Below are positions 11,208 through 23,983 of a stretch of 64,000 bases of DNA, piece by piece. The stretch is from Cycas panzhihuaensis (lineage: Eukaryota; Cycadophyta). Where the stretch lies: contig CM041465.1 in the NCBI GenBank assembly GCA_023213395.1, positions 199,833,741-199,897,740 on the forward strand, written 5' to 3'. Position numbers and translations under genes: made by a program. Each line of letters starts with the position of its first letter. Within the stretch, counting starts at the first letter, position 1. Under the pieces are notes generated by a model that did no database searches, was not told where the DNA came from, and worked only from the letters and a program-made list of their open reading frames with translations.

Positions 11208-12218
11208 ACTATAATAGTCCACTATAACTCTACTTAGTTATAACTCACTTAAGTTTTCTATGTAAGCCATATCTATTGAACTACTTAAACTAGTGGAAGC
11301 AAAAAATAGAGCATTATAATCATGTATAATAGGAAAATTTATATGCTTAGAGTTGATTAGTTTGAGTGAATAATTATATTTTTAGTTTGTTTCAAACTCA
11401 ACCTCTTTAAATACCAAATATAGAAATGATATCAAGAATCATAATATTACAATCCCTTATTAGGACATCTTGCATTTAAAGCAAATGCCAAGTGGCATGG
11501 TAAAATAATTCACCATTAAGGCATCTCACATATATTTATCATTAGAATATTTTATATATAATTAAATAAATAAGTAGGACAATAGGGTTACTTCATATAG
11601 ATTCACCTCTTAACTAATAATAATTCTATAAAAGAAATATTCCTCAAGATGAATGATATGATATGAGTGCCATATTACTAGCGTTCACTTAACACACAAC
11701 TCCAAAATCAACGCTAATTAATTAAACCTTGCTAAAATTGAATGAAACTATAAATTCTTCATTGAATTATGCTAATTACTTAAAAATATCAAAGTAGTAG
11801 GATATTATTATATTATTCCTATATTTACTACTATAAACTAATTTCCATATATACTAACATAAATGCTCCACTACTAAGGTCAAGGCTATGACAACACAAT
11901 GTTGTAATGCTTCTAAATTGTCTATTATAATTTAATTTATGTGATCCATTTGGAATGACATACCACTTATGAACCATAATTAAGTCAATCTCTTTGGACT
12001 ATCTCTATGTATGTCCCATTTTACATATTATATTTAATAACAACTTGTATGTATTATACCACACTTGATTACATGTGAAATCATTGGATCTCATCTTTAT
12101 GAGAAGTGTGTATCATACTATACAACGTATCTAAGTACAAGATAATAATCCATATAATATAGGAATTAATCATGTATATTAAAATATTCTTAGAAAGGCA
12201 CATTATTTATTGTAATGT
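11208..12218 (-). repeat. Probable LTR part of element L
   Basis: DNA immediately right of the minus-strand PBS should be the 5' LTR. It begins TATAATAGTCC, where TG may have become TA. It has no coding frame and is AT-rich. The second LTR was not found in the window, so the extent is unproven; repeat J copy 2 interrupts it on the right. Confidence 0.35.
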
Positions 12219-15200
12219 AGAAAGTCCACAACCATGTTGTTAAATAAGTAAATGAAGATATATGCTTCTTGTCTTTTGTTTTAATTTAGATTAGTTTAGT
12301 TATTTTTATTAGTATGTATTAATATTTTCTAATTGTTTTGGTGGATGGGTGTGTGTGTCTTTAACCAATGATGATTTTGACCATGTTTAATGGCTTAAAA
12401 AGATTATCAACCTGATCCTAATAAATTGAAGAAAGGATTTTTAATACCTCTATAGACACTTCTTACCTTTCTTTTACTCTCATTCATAGTGATTGCCTAC
12501 TTATCTCACTCTTGTGGGTCTTCTTGTTATTAGAAAAATTATTTTTACATGCATTTCCACCCATCTTGCTATGACAAATGCTTATCTAGCCCTAATTTCA
12601 AACTATTTCATATTGAAACAGGCTTATCCTACATTGTATTATGTCTTTAATAAATTTCATAGTACCATAGAGTTTTTAACTTCATGGTACCATTGAGAAC
12701 TTCGTAGGATAATAGTACAAAAATATAAAAATGCCTATATGCATCTTTTTCATGTAATTAATGCACCTAACTATGTTTTGACAATGGCAAGGTTGTAAAT
12801 CTTGGGGAGGATCTACTATTTTTTTCAAAGACTTTATCTTTAATGCTTTACCTATCTTGATTAAACCAAATCCATAAGCAATTTGCCCATGGTTTCACTT
12901 CAAACCATGGGCCTAATATCACTCATTTTATAACTTATAAAATTTATAAAATCTTTCCATTTTTACATGGAGATGGAGGCCAAAATTTTTAGTGTTATAC
13001 TACTAGAATGCTACTAAAGTTTTTGTAGGATTCCCTTTCCCATTCAGTTGCTTCATTGGCTTGCATTTTTTGGCTTGGTAATTAGAGATAAATTGTTGTT
13101 AGAGACATCTTAGATTTAAAACATATTCCATGAACATCCCTCAATAAAAAGGATTAGGACAAGGTCCTGACACTATTTATATTCCATTCTATTTTAAATT
13201 GTGTTCGATTTTTAATTTTTAAAATGTTTCTTTCTACACCTTATATGTTTCATTCTACTTTCATGGGAGTGTCTTGTAAGAAGAATAAAAGGTCGAGTAA
13301 CACTCATTGAGCTCTTAATATGATGGAAACCCTACCACTTTTAAGGCTTTATTTCCCTTTTTAAATCATTTTTAATTTCAGTTTGACTATTCATTTTATT
13401 ATTATTAGATTTTAGAGATTTTTCTACAGTATGCACTTAACAAGTGGAGGAGCAGATTGACTTGTTTTATATAAATTAAAAGATTAGAAGTGATTTAGAG
13501 TTACCACTTTCTTTTTTTCATTCTTTCTACTAATTAAAATAATGCTTATTGTATAACTAAAGTGTTGTCCAAATCTTCTCAGAATCACTAAAAATATATT
13601 CTTTTACTAAATGTGTTTTAAGTTCCTTTTTTAGTTATTTAAATATTTGATCAAAATTTTTTCTCATCATAAGTCAATTTGGAAAGCATAAACATTACTA
13701 AATTTTCTTTAAAATATCTTATTTACATGCACATACTTTTTAACATGGCTTGTTACTTTTAGTACAACCCATATTGAGGAGATTTTACAATCATGAAAAT
13801 AAGAAATAAGCAAATTTGAGGTTTTCCTCTCCAAACCTTCTCTTTATTTTTAAAGAAAAAGAAAAAGAGTCAATTAAATATATTTCTAATTCTAAATTTT
13901 ATTTTTGAAAATAAAGAAAGAGGAAAGTTGCTTACATTCTTAACATTCTTATTTTTTGCCTTCTTATCTTTTATGTAAGTAGTTTTGGTTATAAAGGAAA
14001 AAATAATATAAAAGTAATCAAGGAAAGAAAGTAAGAAAGAACTTTTATTGTCTTTTTTAGAATATCATTTCTAGTTATATCTATACACATTGAAAGGGTT
14101 CAAATAATGTTCATATTTATACTTATTGCAAGTCTTCAAATTTGTGGGGCTAGAAAGATTGTTTAAAGCTAGTTTAATTATTATTTTCATTCAATTTAAA
14201 GAATATTCTAGCTATATATTAGCTTTGTTGATTACTTCTCTTAGTATTATCTAGGATTAAGGTTATTCTTCCACTTAAAATAGGGCACCACTACCTTTTC
14301 ACTAGGATTTTATCACCAAATAAGAGAAGTTATCTGATGCCTTTAGGTGAATCTAGTCTTTTAATTCATATTCTAAGTAAGCTTGTAAGGAACACTTATC
14401 TCCACCACATGACAATGCCTAGGGTCTGGATAGTCAAGTAAACCTCATTTATCCCATTGAAAATAGTGACCTCTTATTTTTCTCCTCTTAAAGCTAGAGG
14501 TCTATTAGAGTTAGATACAGATACTGTTAGGTCATCTTGCACTTATTGTAAGATGGGTCATTGGTATTAATGAGCCCCCAACATCTTACCCAAGATTGGA
14601 TATATACTATAGTTTTAACTCCCTTAGGCCTTTTACTTTGGTTATTCTTTTATCTTATCTCTATATCAAGTTTATCATTTAGGATTATTTAGGATTTAAG
14701 ATTAGGGAAGGTTAGTCTAACTTTGGGAGGATTAGTTATGTTAGGTTAGGCACATAGAGGTGACTATAATTAGGGCATATATACCCTAATATCACCCACA
14801 CATATTTAGGGATTTTTTAAAATTAAGTGTTGCCTAGTTCTTTTAAGGATATTTGATGATAGATAGATTGGTATTATCTCTATAATTTTAGTTAACTAGT
14901 AGTTTATTTTAATTTTTTTTTTTTAATGTATATTTACTTTTTTATTTACTTGCTTCATTACTTATTTAATTAGGTAGAAATTTTGTGCTTTATTTTAAGT
15001 TATTTCCCTTTTCTTCCTCTCTTTTGGCACATTACACATACTTGCATATTACTGCTTTATCTTAGAACTTAGTGGACTTTTATCTCCATACTCGCATCCA
15101 TGAAATATGTGGGTATCCCATAGGAGGCATATACTCATATCCCTCTCAACTTAGACTATTAGAAAATGAGTATACAAAGCTTTGATACCATGTTAGAAAA

Positions 15201-15575
15201 ATAATATTCTATGCATACAAGAAATGAAGTATGATGGTGAGTAAATAATACAATAGTGAAGTATAAGGAAGATGAAGTATGCATAAGTTAACACAAGATA
15301 TGGAAGAGTGGCCAAACCTCAAATTAGAATGAATGATATTGTACATACTTATATTACGAGCTTATCATCAATGAGAGAACTCCATTAGTTAATCTTGGAG
15401 GTAGCACACATCTTTATGTGGCTCACAACTTCAAATATAATAATACAAATAAATGTAGTCAATCTTGTAGGTGGGGACAAATATGTAATTAGGTATGACA
15501 CCTAACATAGACCTTCTTCACCCTTTAGATATATTATTAAGTTATGTTATTCACACTCCTCTCTTATGATTAACA
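12219..15575. repeat. Repeat J copy 2, interrupted by solo LTR K
   Basis: A second copy of the ~3 kb repeat seen at 1168-4023 plus 10092-10265, in the same orientation and moderately diverged. It holds no protein-like frame. The poly-T tract near 14914-14924 and many TTTTA runs are ordinary AT-rich sequence. K splits it at 15157-15507. A solo LTR is the simplest reading, but clean TG...CA ends with a TSD could not be fixed. Confidence 0.5.
15157..15507 (-). mobile_element. Solo LTR K with TSD TAGAC
   Basis: TAGAC at 15152-15156 and again at 15508-15512 brackets 351 bp ending CACCTAACA. Inside, near the left edge, TTTGATACCA (15181-15190) is the reverse complement of a PBS core and abuts TGTTAGAAAAATAAT, a canonical LTR end. 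The simplest reading is a minus-strand LTR whose U5 end carries an extra PBS copy plus a short duplicate of the LTR terminus, TATTAGAAAATGAG (15157). No internal region follows, so it is solo. Confidence 0.65.
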
Positions 15576-17270
15576 CTTTACTAGTAACCATATTAGGGAC
15601 TTGTTAGTTAGGTTTAGTATATCATTAATATATTTTTTATTATATAACTATTTACTAAATTGTTAAGCTTAACCATTGGCATATAACTAAATAACTAGAT
15701 TATCAGTGTTGGCTATTAGCTTTTATGTGCAGGCCATTTAGTTTCACTAATAGGATTACAAGTTGCTCCTATCATTAATATGATTCTATGTAGAATAGCC
15801 ATCATTGCTTATTTGAGGCCCTAAAAATGTATATGGTTTATTATATTGAAATAATATCAAGAGATCGCATTGTTCTATGTTTTGGTACCCATTTGGTATT
15901 TAAGTTTATATTTATTTTTATTTTAGATTACTTATTTTGAATGATCCAGGCTATTATCTTATGATATTTGATCTTCTAAATCTATTATTATGTAAAGAGT
16001 ACTTAGGAAGACATGATCTAAGTGGTATTAAAGCTAAGTTACAGATCATCTATAGTAGCAAAATAAGATCTAGATAAAGGAAGAATAATAGGAGGAAAGA
16101 TTGAGATTTTTCTTTTCTGATAGTGAATTCTCCAAACCTATATCCCTTATATTAATTTCTATTTTCTAGTTCTATTACAATTTTTAAAATCTCTATAACA
16201 AGGTATAAGTAGGCAACAAATCCTCCCTAACTTTTCCCTAATTATTAGGTAGAGACATTGTGGTAAGGGTATTAAAAAATCATATGGATCTATTGTTTTG
16301 GGCTAAGCATATGTAGCTGTATATTTGTGTATGAATTAGAATAGATAACACTGCTTAAATAGGCATTAGATAGAACCTAACTATGAAATTGAGCCTCCAC
16401 ATACCTTTGAGTATATCAAAGGACCCTTTTTAGGTTTCCTTGCCTTAGTTATAGGAAAATTATCAGTCACTTATCTTCTATAATGCATTAGTTAGTAGTT
16501 TGTGCTAGGAAGCTACCTTTTCAAACACCTCTATATAAATTTCATGACTATAGGTATAAACATCCTTTCTAGTTAATACCTTAAGATATTAGGTTGAGCA
16601 TAAGTAATGGCATATAAGTTTATTAAAGGGTCTACAAAATTAGGTAATCCTATGTTAGAGTTAGTAAGTTATCTTCTATATCAAATACTATTATTACACT
16701 CTTAAATTTACTAAGACTAATGTACTTATACAAGGTGATAAATTTATTGAGACCACTATACTTTTGGAAAGTCTTAAAACTATAATACTCCTACATATCA
16801 AGTATTAACACCAAAACAAATAATTCTAGAATATAATAATGGAAAAAAAATTTATTGAATTGAGAGTACCAATCAGAATTACAAATCCAACATTAAAGTA
16901 TTTCCAAATATAGTAGAATGATATCACTAGCTTGTATTATAAAGATGATATGGAAATATTTAAAAGCCTCTTATGAAAACCTTCAACCCAAATTTTGAAT
17001 CCCACATTTAGTCTCTTTGTCTAATATCCAAACTTCAAACAATAATAAAAAAAAAGTATCAAGCAAAAAATTTTACTCTAGTCATATATGCATCTTATGT
17101 TCATTAGTGCATCATGTTGATTATTTTAGGTTAAGTCAATCTTAGCCTATTTTATAGTAAAAAATAATAAGTGGGCCCTACTAGATAAAAAATCATACAT
17201 AATTTGATGGATCCATCATCTTGATAAGGTTATCATGCTTATTGCAGTATACTAAGTGGGTTCATTACTA
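15576..17270. other. Non-coding AT-rich stretch with a PBS-like site
   Basis: No gene or clear repeat boundary is visible. TGGTATTAAAGC at 16023-16034 resembles a plus-strand tRNA-Met PBS and may mark a degraded element whose LTR lay to the left. Around 17085-17330 the sequence becomes the leader of the gypsy gag start that follows. Confidence 0.35.
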
Positions 17271-17472
17271 AATTTTCACCCCATCTAAGCATATTTATAC
17301 CCACGAGGTTAATAGGTTATAAACACCCCCATCTTCTAACCTTCTACACTATTCCCATCTCTTAAATCCCATTCTTACTCTCTTATCCCATTTCTTTTAG
17401 ATCCCATTATCTCCCCTTAACTCCTCTTCTTTATATTTCCTTACTCTTTGTAGTAGTGATAATTATAAGTAT

Positions 17473-17700
17473 AATGGCCTCTAAATAAGTTGATAGGATC
17501 CAGGTACTCAAAGCATAAATCATCGACAACAATACTAATATGATACAAAATAAAGACTACTTATCCAAAGATATTGCTAACCTAAATAATAATCTCAGAA
17601 TAATAATAAATAATTTTATTGCATAAATGGAAACTGCCAATGCATATCTTACCTAACTTTTGGTAGCTATGGCTAATATACCCTCTTCCTCAAACTTAAC
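17473..17700 (+). pseudogene. Gypsy gag N-terminal fragment, truncated by M
   Basis: The frame starts MASK-stop-VDRIQVLKA and continues through NNTNMIQNKDYLSKDIANL and LNNNLRIIINNFIA to VAMANIPSSSNL, with stops at several original glutamines. It is homologous to the start of N at 55701, which reads IKALEVQVVDINTNITQNKD and AVMANMPSS. The upstream leader (GAGGTTAATAGG, about 17305) is also shared with N (about 55533). The coding region stops abruptly where the LTR of M begins at 17701. Confidence 0.6.
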
Positions 17701-17866
17701 TGAAGTGATACTAAATTGGTTATACTTCTAAAAAACAAAAAAGAAAAATGAAATAAAAGTTGAATAGAAAAATAATCCCAAATATCAAGTGTCAAATAAA
17801 AATAGGATTAAACTAAAAATAAAACTTTACGGGTACTAATATGGCTCCCTATTAGAAAAACTAACT

Positions 17867-17899
<33 letters not shown>

Positions 17900-18040
17900 C
17901 ACTAACTTCCTAATATAAAAACCAAATTCATATTAATTTTAGAACAACACTCCTTAATAATGATGATGATGGTAATAATAATAATAAAATTAACTTCTAA
18001 TAAAATACCAACTTCTCCTCAATGGAATAAAATCACTACG
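17701..18040 (-). repeat. Element M 3' LTR (left)
   Basis: This is the counterpart of 55173-55524, about 340 bp. It holds (AAT)n around 17871-17897 and a second AAT/GAT-type run near 17957-17987. The CA end expected at 18039-18040 reads CG. Confidence 0.55.
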
Positions 18041-18112
18041 ATCCATCCCTCTCTCAAAAGAATACTTTGACTATGGAGTATTTATAATTTTATTACTTGG
18101 AAGTATAAAGTA

Positions 18113-18425
18113 TGTTGGGATAATGCCCATTATTAAAGAATGTGTAAGCCAACCTTAGGCCCCTAAATTCCACCTTGAGCTACTCAGACCCACCATGTAG
18201 CCATCAACAAGATGACTAGGTAAGTATTAAATATTATTTTATTTATTTTTAATTATTCAATTGATATGACAGGTTGAGGCAGTCCACTACCTCTCCAAAC
18301 TATATAATTAAAGAGAATGCCTCTTTGATGTTTCTTAACACTGCTAAACAATATCATAAAGCTTATTTGACTCTCATGATAGATATGTAACTACTATTTG
18401 GCCTGCTCTACTTCTCAGACCAACA
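18113..18425 (+). repeat. Element E 5' LTR and PBS
   Basis: It starts TGTTGGGATAATGCCC and ends CAGACCAACA. The PBS TGGTATCAAAG follows at 18428-18438 and differs by one base from the usual tRNA-Met match. It sits close to the position where D later inserted (18889). Confidence 0.88.
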
Positions 18426-18888
18426 TTTGGTATCAAAGTGAGTCTTCAAGTAAGCATTCAAAGTGTTCATTTAGATTTTTGAGAACTCATGACTGTTATT
18501 ACATATGATTTGGTATGTATTTTGTATAGTGATTTATTAAAGGTAAAACTATACAAAATTATTATTTATATTTTGATTTTTCATTCATATGTATTTGTTT
18601 ATTTTTAAGACATTCTGATCCTTAAGCTTCATCCTATTCCTGCTCCATGTGGATTGATTAGAACTATGCCTTGTGATTACTTGTTCTGATTGGGACTAAA
18701 TTATCTACCTAATGGTGAAAACCATTTGTATTTTTATCTTTCCATCAGTGAGAAATCTTGCTTTGAATGTTAGTCCTCTTTGTGGTTTTACAAACCCCAC
18801 CAGTTGTTCTCTTAGTTCTTTGATTTTTTAATCATTTTTTCTCAATTTTTTTTTGATATTGAGGGTTGCACTAACCCTACACCCATCT

Positions 18889-19223
18889 TGTTGGGAATAA
18901 TCCTAATGTACGTGCACTAGAGCACTTAGGGCCCCTCAAAGCCACCTTTAAGGGCCCCTAGGGCACCTTGAGCCATTCAACAGCTGCCCGGACCGACCAC
19001 TCATTTGAGGTACGTATCACCGTTATTTATTTTAATATTTTTTTAAACTAACCTTAATTATTGTGCAGTTGGGGTGATGGCGCCCGATGCCTCCCCGAAT
19101 TCTCTATTTAAGGGTTGGGAATACCTCCCTGGTGTTTATTAACACCGCCATTCTATTGGAAATTACCATTGTACTCAAGATGCGATCATTGTGATGTTCT
19201 GCTCTGCTCCTCCAGCTCCATCA
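18889..19223 (+). repeat. Element D 5' LTR
   Basis: It starts TGTTGGGAATAATCC and ends CAGCTCCATCA. A TATA-like CTATTTAAGG around 19103-19112 is the likely promoter core. The segment GGCGCCCGATGCC (about 19079) is GC-rich and retained in both LTRs. Confidence 0.93.
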
Positions 19224-19225
19224 TT

Positions 19226-19238
19226 TGGTATCAGAGCC
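19226..19238 (+). other. Element D primer binding site
   Basis: TGGTATCAGAGCC, 13 nt complementary to the 3' end of plant initiator tRNA-Met, two bases after the LTR end. It primes minus-strand DNA synthesis. Unlike A and C, D carries no extra PBS copies in its LTR. Confidence 0.93.
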
Positions 19239-19239
19239 A

Positions 19240-20700
19240 CATTAATACTATTGCCTATTTTCTGTTTTTAGCTACTCATACATCTGGTGAAACGTATCCA
19301 TATGACTGCTTATTGAGATTCTGGTGAGCTCATCTATCCACTGGAGAAGATGGATCAGAATTTCATCCACCGTGAAAGAAGTTCTCTCGCTCAGAAGTTT
19401 GCACAACAATACGGGAACTAGGTTCTTTATTCTTTTTTATTTTCAACATATAAATAAATAAATTTTTTGATATATGCCTTTTACTTTGTTCCTTTGATCT
19501 TTAATATATGCCTTATTGTCTTATGCATTCGATAGATCTGTGATTTGTGTGATCCTCTGTACTGGATTAATCTCAGCACATATATATATCCATTCTCTTA
19601 CAATTTATGCATCATTTTACAAATATATATAGCCATTTGTTCCATCAATCAAAGTCTGAGCCAACTCTTTGTCATTAGCCATCTATCTGTCCTGTATACT
19701 GTCTCAACTTGGCCTGCGTTATTATCTCTTCGTGTTAACAGCCTACATTATTAACACTCCATCTCTTCGTGTTCTCTCTGTGTTAGCACTACTTGGCTTG
19801 CGTCTTATGCCTCGACTTCTCAACCCTCCTCTCACCTTACGTCCTGTCTCTTAGGCCCGCAGCTAAGGCTACGTTGTCCGATTCATTTGCGTCTTCGGTC
19901 TGGTTTATTTGCATTTTTGGCTACGCCATTGCTACGGGATTGAAACTTGCGGTTCAAGTTTTGCCATCGAGCGGTAGGCTTTACGTCCTCGGCTTACGTC
20001 CTGCAGAGCTTGCCATTCATTTTGTGTATCATTCCGTCTTGGCATCTCTCTATCTCCTGCATTCATTCTGTGTACTGTTCCATCTTTATCTCTTGCAATC
20101 GATGCGCTGCTGGTGCCTTTGCATTTCATTAATCATTTATTGGGCCTTTACGTTTTATTAGCCGTTTCATTCATTGCATTATTGCATGCACATTCCGTCC
20201 GTCATGCAAGATGCACATTCTGTCTATCCCGTCTCCTGCGTGGTGCCCATCTCAGCCTCTATGCCGCCTCCGTGCTCTTATTATTGATGAGTTTCACTCG
20301 CTTTATTATACGCAGCTTCATTGTTTCCATTTTATGTGCTTCGTTATTCGTGTTAGTATGCCACTACACATTATTTGCGTTTTATATATCGTGTTTATAT
20401 ATTGGCAGTTAAGCCTTGCCGTTTCATTCGTTCTTTGATTACTGTACTCGGCGTATTCACTTTATAAGATTTAAAAAAAATAAAAAGTTAACTAAATAAT
20501 CTTTTCAGATCTGAATTTAAACTTTTTAAACTTTTTTTGTGTTTTGAAAACTCGACGAGCGAGTTCACCCTCCTGGCATTGGAGGCATTTATTTCCTAAC
20601 TAGTCTTGGGTTCAATCCCAGCTCAGTCCATCTTCAGCCCCATGTTTTAAGAAGTTTCTTTAATAATATAACCTTTTTAACCTTTATTTTTTTTTAAAAT
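19240..20700 (+). other. Element D leader: AT-rich then GC-rich segment
   Basis: About 420 bp of AT-rich DNA is followed (19660-20450) by a GC-rich, CpG-rich tract with words such as CATTCCGTC, TTACGTCCT and TTGCATTATTGCATGC. Overlapping open frames there arise from the base composition and lack protein character. Unlike in A, B and C, no extra DNA lies between the AT-rich and GC-rich parts, so D looks like the empty state of the leader. Confidence 0.55.
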
Positions 20701-20704
20701 TTTA

Positions 20705-21960
20705 TTTTACATAAAGTTATTGGCGCTTTTATTGCCATAACTTCTCACTAGCTTATTGGTTTTAGACAAAACCTACCCCAATAGATCAGAAATTTTCTAT
20801 ACACCAATTTTGACTGGTCATATGACCAATTTGGTGCCAATTTGACCCTATTTCGACTATTTTAACATTAGACTTTTAAAATTTCAGCTTTTTTCACATT
20901 TTTAACAAAATCATTTTTAGAACTGGCTGTCATTTATTTCTGGTAAACTGGTTTTTACCCAAATTTCCTCTATAGCGATCTACATTGTATAATACCTACT
21001 TCTTACTTCAATTTTTCGAGTTCACCTTCATTAATATTTAATCACTGAAATAAGGAATTTAGTTGTTTTTGCCTATTTTTTAACATTATCCATAAAGACA
21101 CCTGTTACCATTTTCACTATAACTTTCTCATTTTATATCAGATTTCAATTCCGTTAACTTCATTGGGAAGCTGACTCATTTCTCTTCATTTTGGTATATT
21201 TTTTAATATATTTTGATATTATCTTTCTAAATTTTAAATCAGTCAAAGTTGAGGTACCTTATTGCCTGAAATCTACTGTTTTTTACACCTCCTTTTAATA
21301 TATTTTTCAAAATTCTCAATTGAAAGAACATTGAACATTTCATAAACAATATTTAATCTTTTTTTCTACATTTTCTAAAGGTTAATTAGTAATTTAATGC
21401 AATTTTGACTACCCTACTCCTATTAGGCCCCATAAGGAGGTCCATACCTTTGCATCATTCAAATTGTGATTTATTGGTACTCGTTTTCAAAACTGTTACT
21501 CTCATTGGATTCACACCTTATTAATCTACATATTGATAGAATCTTAAGTTATTCTGACATTATTCAGTATAGTTTTCAAGCTGTTAAAGTTGAGCATATA
21601 AGTACATCCTAATAAGCTTGTCTTCTTTCAAAATTTTTAAAGAAAATTCTAGTTTATATCTCATTGTTTACTCAAGATTTCTATTTGATCTTTCTACAAG
21701 CATTTTAAGTTGTTTTGAACTAGAAATTGTTCATAAGGCAATATATATCTTTCTCAAAGAAAAATTATTTTTATACAAAAAGGAATTTTTTTTTTACATT
21801 GAAGATTTACATTACTCATTTGAGAAATTGGCAATTTTTTGAAAACTCTTTATTCTCAAAAGTTTATTTCAAGTTTTGCATAAGTGAAAAAGTTTTTTTT
21901 AAGTTTGCTTTCAAACGCATCATTATTTTTTTATTAATCGTTATACTTTAAAAGTGTATC
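20705..21960 (+). repeat. Leader block X, copy in element D
   Basis: Shared landmarks with A and C are TTATTGGCGCTTTTATTGCC, GAACTGGCTGTCATTTATTT and ATAAGGAGGTCCAT. The inverted repeat CTCCT (21417-21421) / AGGAG (21435-21439) is kept. In D the block is followed by block Y before gag, whereas in A and C gag follows directly. Confidence 0.75.
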
Positions 21961-22239
21961 AAAGTTGTTGAAAAATATCATCTTTCTTGCTCTTATAAAA
22001 ATAAAATTGCATTTCTTTTTCAAAGGCATATTTCATCTGTTTGAAGGGCATTATATTAAAAAAAAAAAAAAAACAAAAAGAGTTTTTGTAAAAGTTTAGT
22101 ATTCATTTCATCTTGCTTAGAGCATTTTTTTTCTGTTTTTATTATCAAAGGAATTTTTCTTTTTCTAAGCAAGACCACATTGCTAAATAGTTTGATTTCT
22201 ATATTAAATAAGATAATTTCAAATTAAACCACACTTTTT

Positions 22240-22700
22240 TTCTAGCCTTGCAAGGAGAACGGTTAGGACCCCTGAAGTTACCACCCCGCACATGCTAATC
22301 GGCGTACTCATATTGGATGAGGACATCCATTAGCTATCAGGTGTATATGGTGGCAAGCTGACGTGCAAAACCTTTTTCATTTTATAATGTTTGGAGACCA
22401 AGGCTAGACCTGGAGAGGGTGAGTGCCTTAGTTCGAGAACCTTCACCGCTAGATCTGTCGTTAGGTATAAGTCCCAAGGCAGTGGACCAACAATCTGTGG
22501 GGGTGTCAAAGCCTTCTTAGGCCCCATGTAATCGAGGTATATAGAGGCTAGTGTCTGCACTCTAGATAAAGGGTCTCTGCTTTTGCCATCCGTAAGGTGC
22601 ACCACTAGACAGAATAACAACCGAAGGTTGCCTTAGGAGAAACATAAACTTAGAGCCTAGTAGCCTTTCTAGGTCCTAGTTCATTTGTTTAAAACTTTAC
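22240..22700 (+). repeat. Leader block Y, copy in element D
   Basis: A ~450 bp GC-moderate segment just upstream of gag, clearly homologous to 36520-36960 in E: GGTTAGGACCC, GACCAAG.CTAGACCTG, GAGGGTGAGTGCCTTAG and GCACCACTAGACAG occur in both in the same order. Neither strand gives a shared reading frame. Conservation across two diverged copia elements suggests a cis-acting RNA role (packaging, dimerisation or translation control); that is inference. Confidence 0.65.
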
Positions 22701-22816
22701 AAAACCTTGGGATATATATTTGGAAATAACTTCTTTCATTTAAGTTCTTTCAAATTTTTTACATTCAAATATTTTTGCTATTGCATTTATCACATTTTAT
22801 ACAACTTTAATTTAAA

Positions 22817-23983
22817 ATGACATCTAGTTTTGGGAATATGATTATTCCTAAATTTGATGGAAATCATTTTCTTAACTGGAGTAGGAGGATGAGGCCCATC
22901 CTCATAGCAAACGAGATGTGGGATATAGTGAGAACTAGTTACAATGACTTAGGATCAAATCCAACTGATACTGAAAAAGTTACATATAAAGAAAATATCA
23001 AAAAAGATAATGAAGCATTAACTCTTATCTTTTGCATATTAGAAGATCATGTATTCCCACGAGTCAGTGAATCCATTAAGTCCAAAGAGGCTTGGGATAC
23101 TTTACAGCTTATATATGAAGGGGCTGCATCCTCTAAATCACAAAACTTTAGAAGTAAGTTTGAAAATTTATGTATGATGCCTCATGAATCAATAACTGAA
23201 TTCATGACTAAGATTCAAGATATCGTTAATCAAATGAGGTCCCTTGGGGATATCTTAACCGAACAAAGAGTAGTTGAATGAATCCTTCGATGTGTAGGAG
23301 CCGTTAGGCGTTTTGAAATGGTAGCTACTAGTATTAGTGTATCAAAAGACCTAAGTACCCTCAAAGTAGAACAACTTACTGCTATGCTCATGTCTATAGA
23401 AGAGCAACAAGCTGCCAATGAAACTTTAGAACATGCCTTTACTACAAAGGCCAACATTCAACCTAACCCTCAAGATGGCACCCCAAAACAAAACGAATCT
23501 CCTCTAAGGAGAAAAGATGGAAACCTTAGAAATGAAACTAGACAAAATCCTCCACGATACCAAGATCCTCACAAAAATAGATAAGGAGGACCCCCACAAT
23601 ATGAAAACTCTCCAAGACATTCGAACGCTCAAAGAAATCTAAACCAAAGAAGACAAGTTGATAATCATCCTTATTGTCCACATTGTCATGGGAATCCACA
23701 ACCTTCTAGAATACCTCAGAACTATCGTGACCAGCCAAGAAATAATCATACTCAATTCTATGAGGAAAGGGATAGATCTTTCAACCTTGATCACTCTCCA
23801 CCAAGGAATCAAAGTCTCAGTTATGGCAAAAGAGATCAATTATATTGTACTTATTGTCGTAGAAATGGTCACACTGAAGATAAGTGTTTTTCAAAATATG
23901 GACCACCCCCTAGAGGACATGTGTCAAATACATCAGAATCTAAAATCAATAATAGGTTATTTCTATCTAATTTTTTAGCCTAG
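22817..23983 (+). pseudogene. Element D gag (copia type), stops at 23279 and 23582
   Basis: The start MTSSFGNMIIPKFDGNHF and the motif NWSRRMRPILIANEMWDIV are typical of plant copia Gag (UBN2/Retrotran_gag_2 class). The body follows with LTLIFCILEDHVFPRVSES, AWDTLQLIYEGAASSK and LRSKFENL-type helices. TGA at 23279-23281 probably replaces an arginine codon (CGA). The same frame resumes with CVGAVRRFEMVATSISV, a basic Pro/Gln/Asn-rich linker, and an intact CCHC knuckle, CTYCRRNGHTEDKC, at about 23846-23887. It ends at TAG 23981-23983. Gag coats and packages the RNA. The stops would block translation of a full Gag-Pol. Confidence 0.85.

Noticed and set aside
19226-19238. tRNA gene at PBS sites
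   Set aside because: Only 12-13 nt match the tRNA 3' end; no cloverleaf surrounds them.
19669-20438. Open frames of 60-122 codons in the GC-rich leader of D
   Set aside because: Composition-driven, as in A; no start context or homology.
22330-22620. Minus-strand 96-codon open frame in block Y
   Set aside because: Not conserved in the copy of block Y in E, and antisense to a leader.
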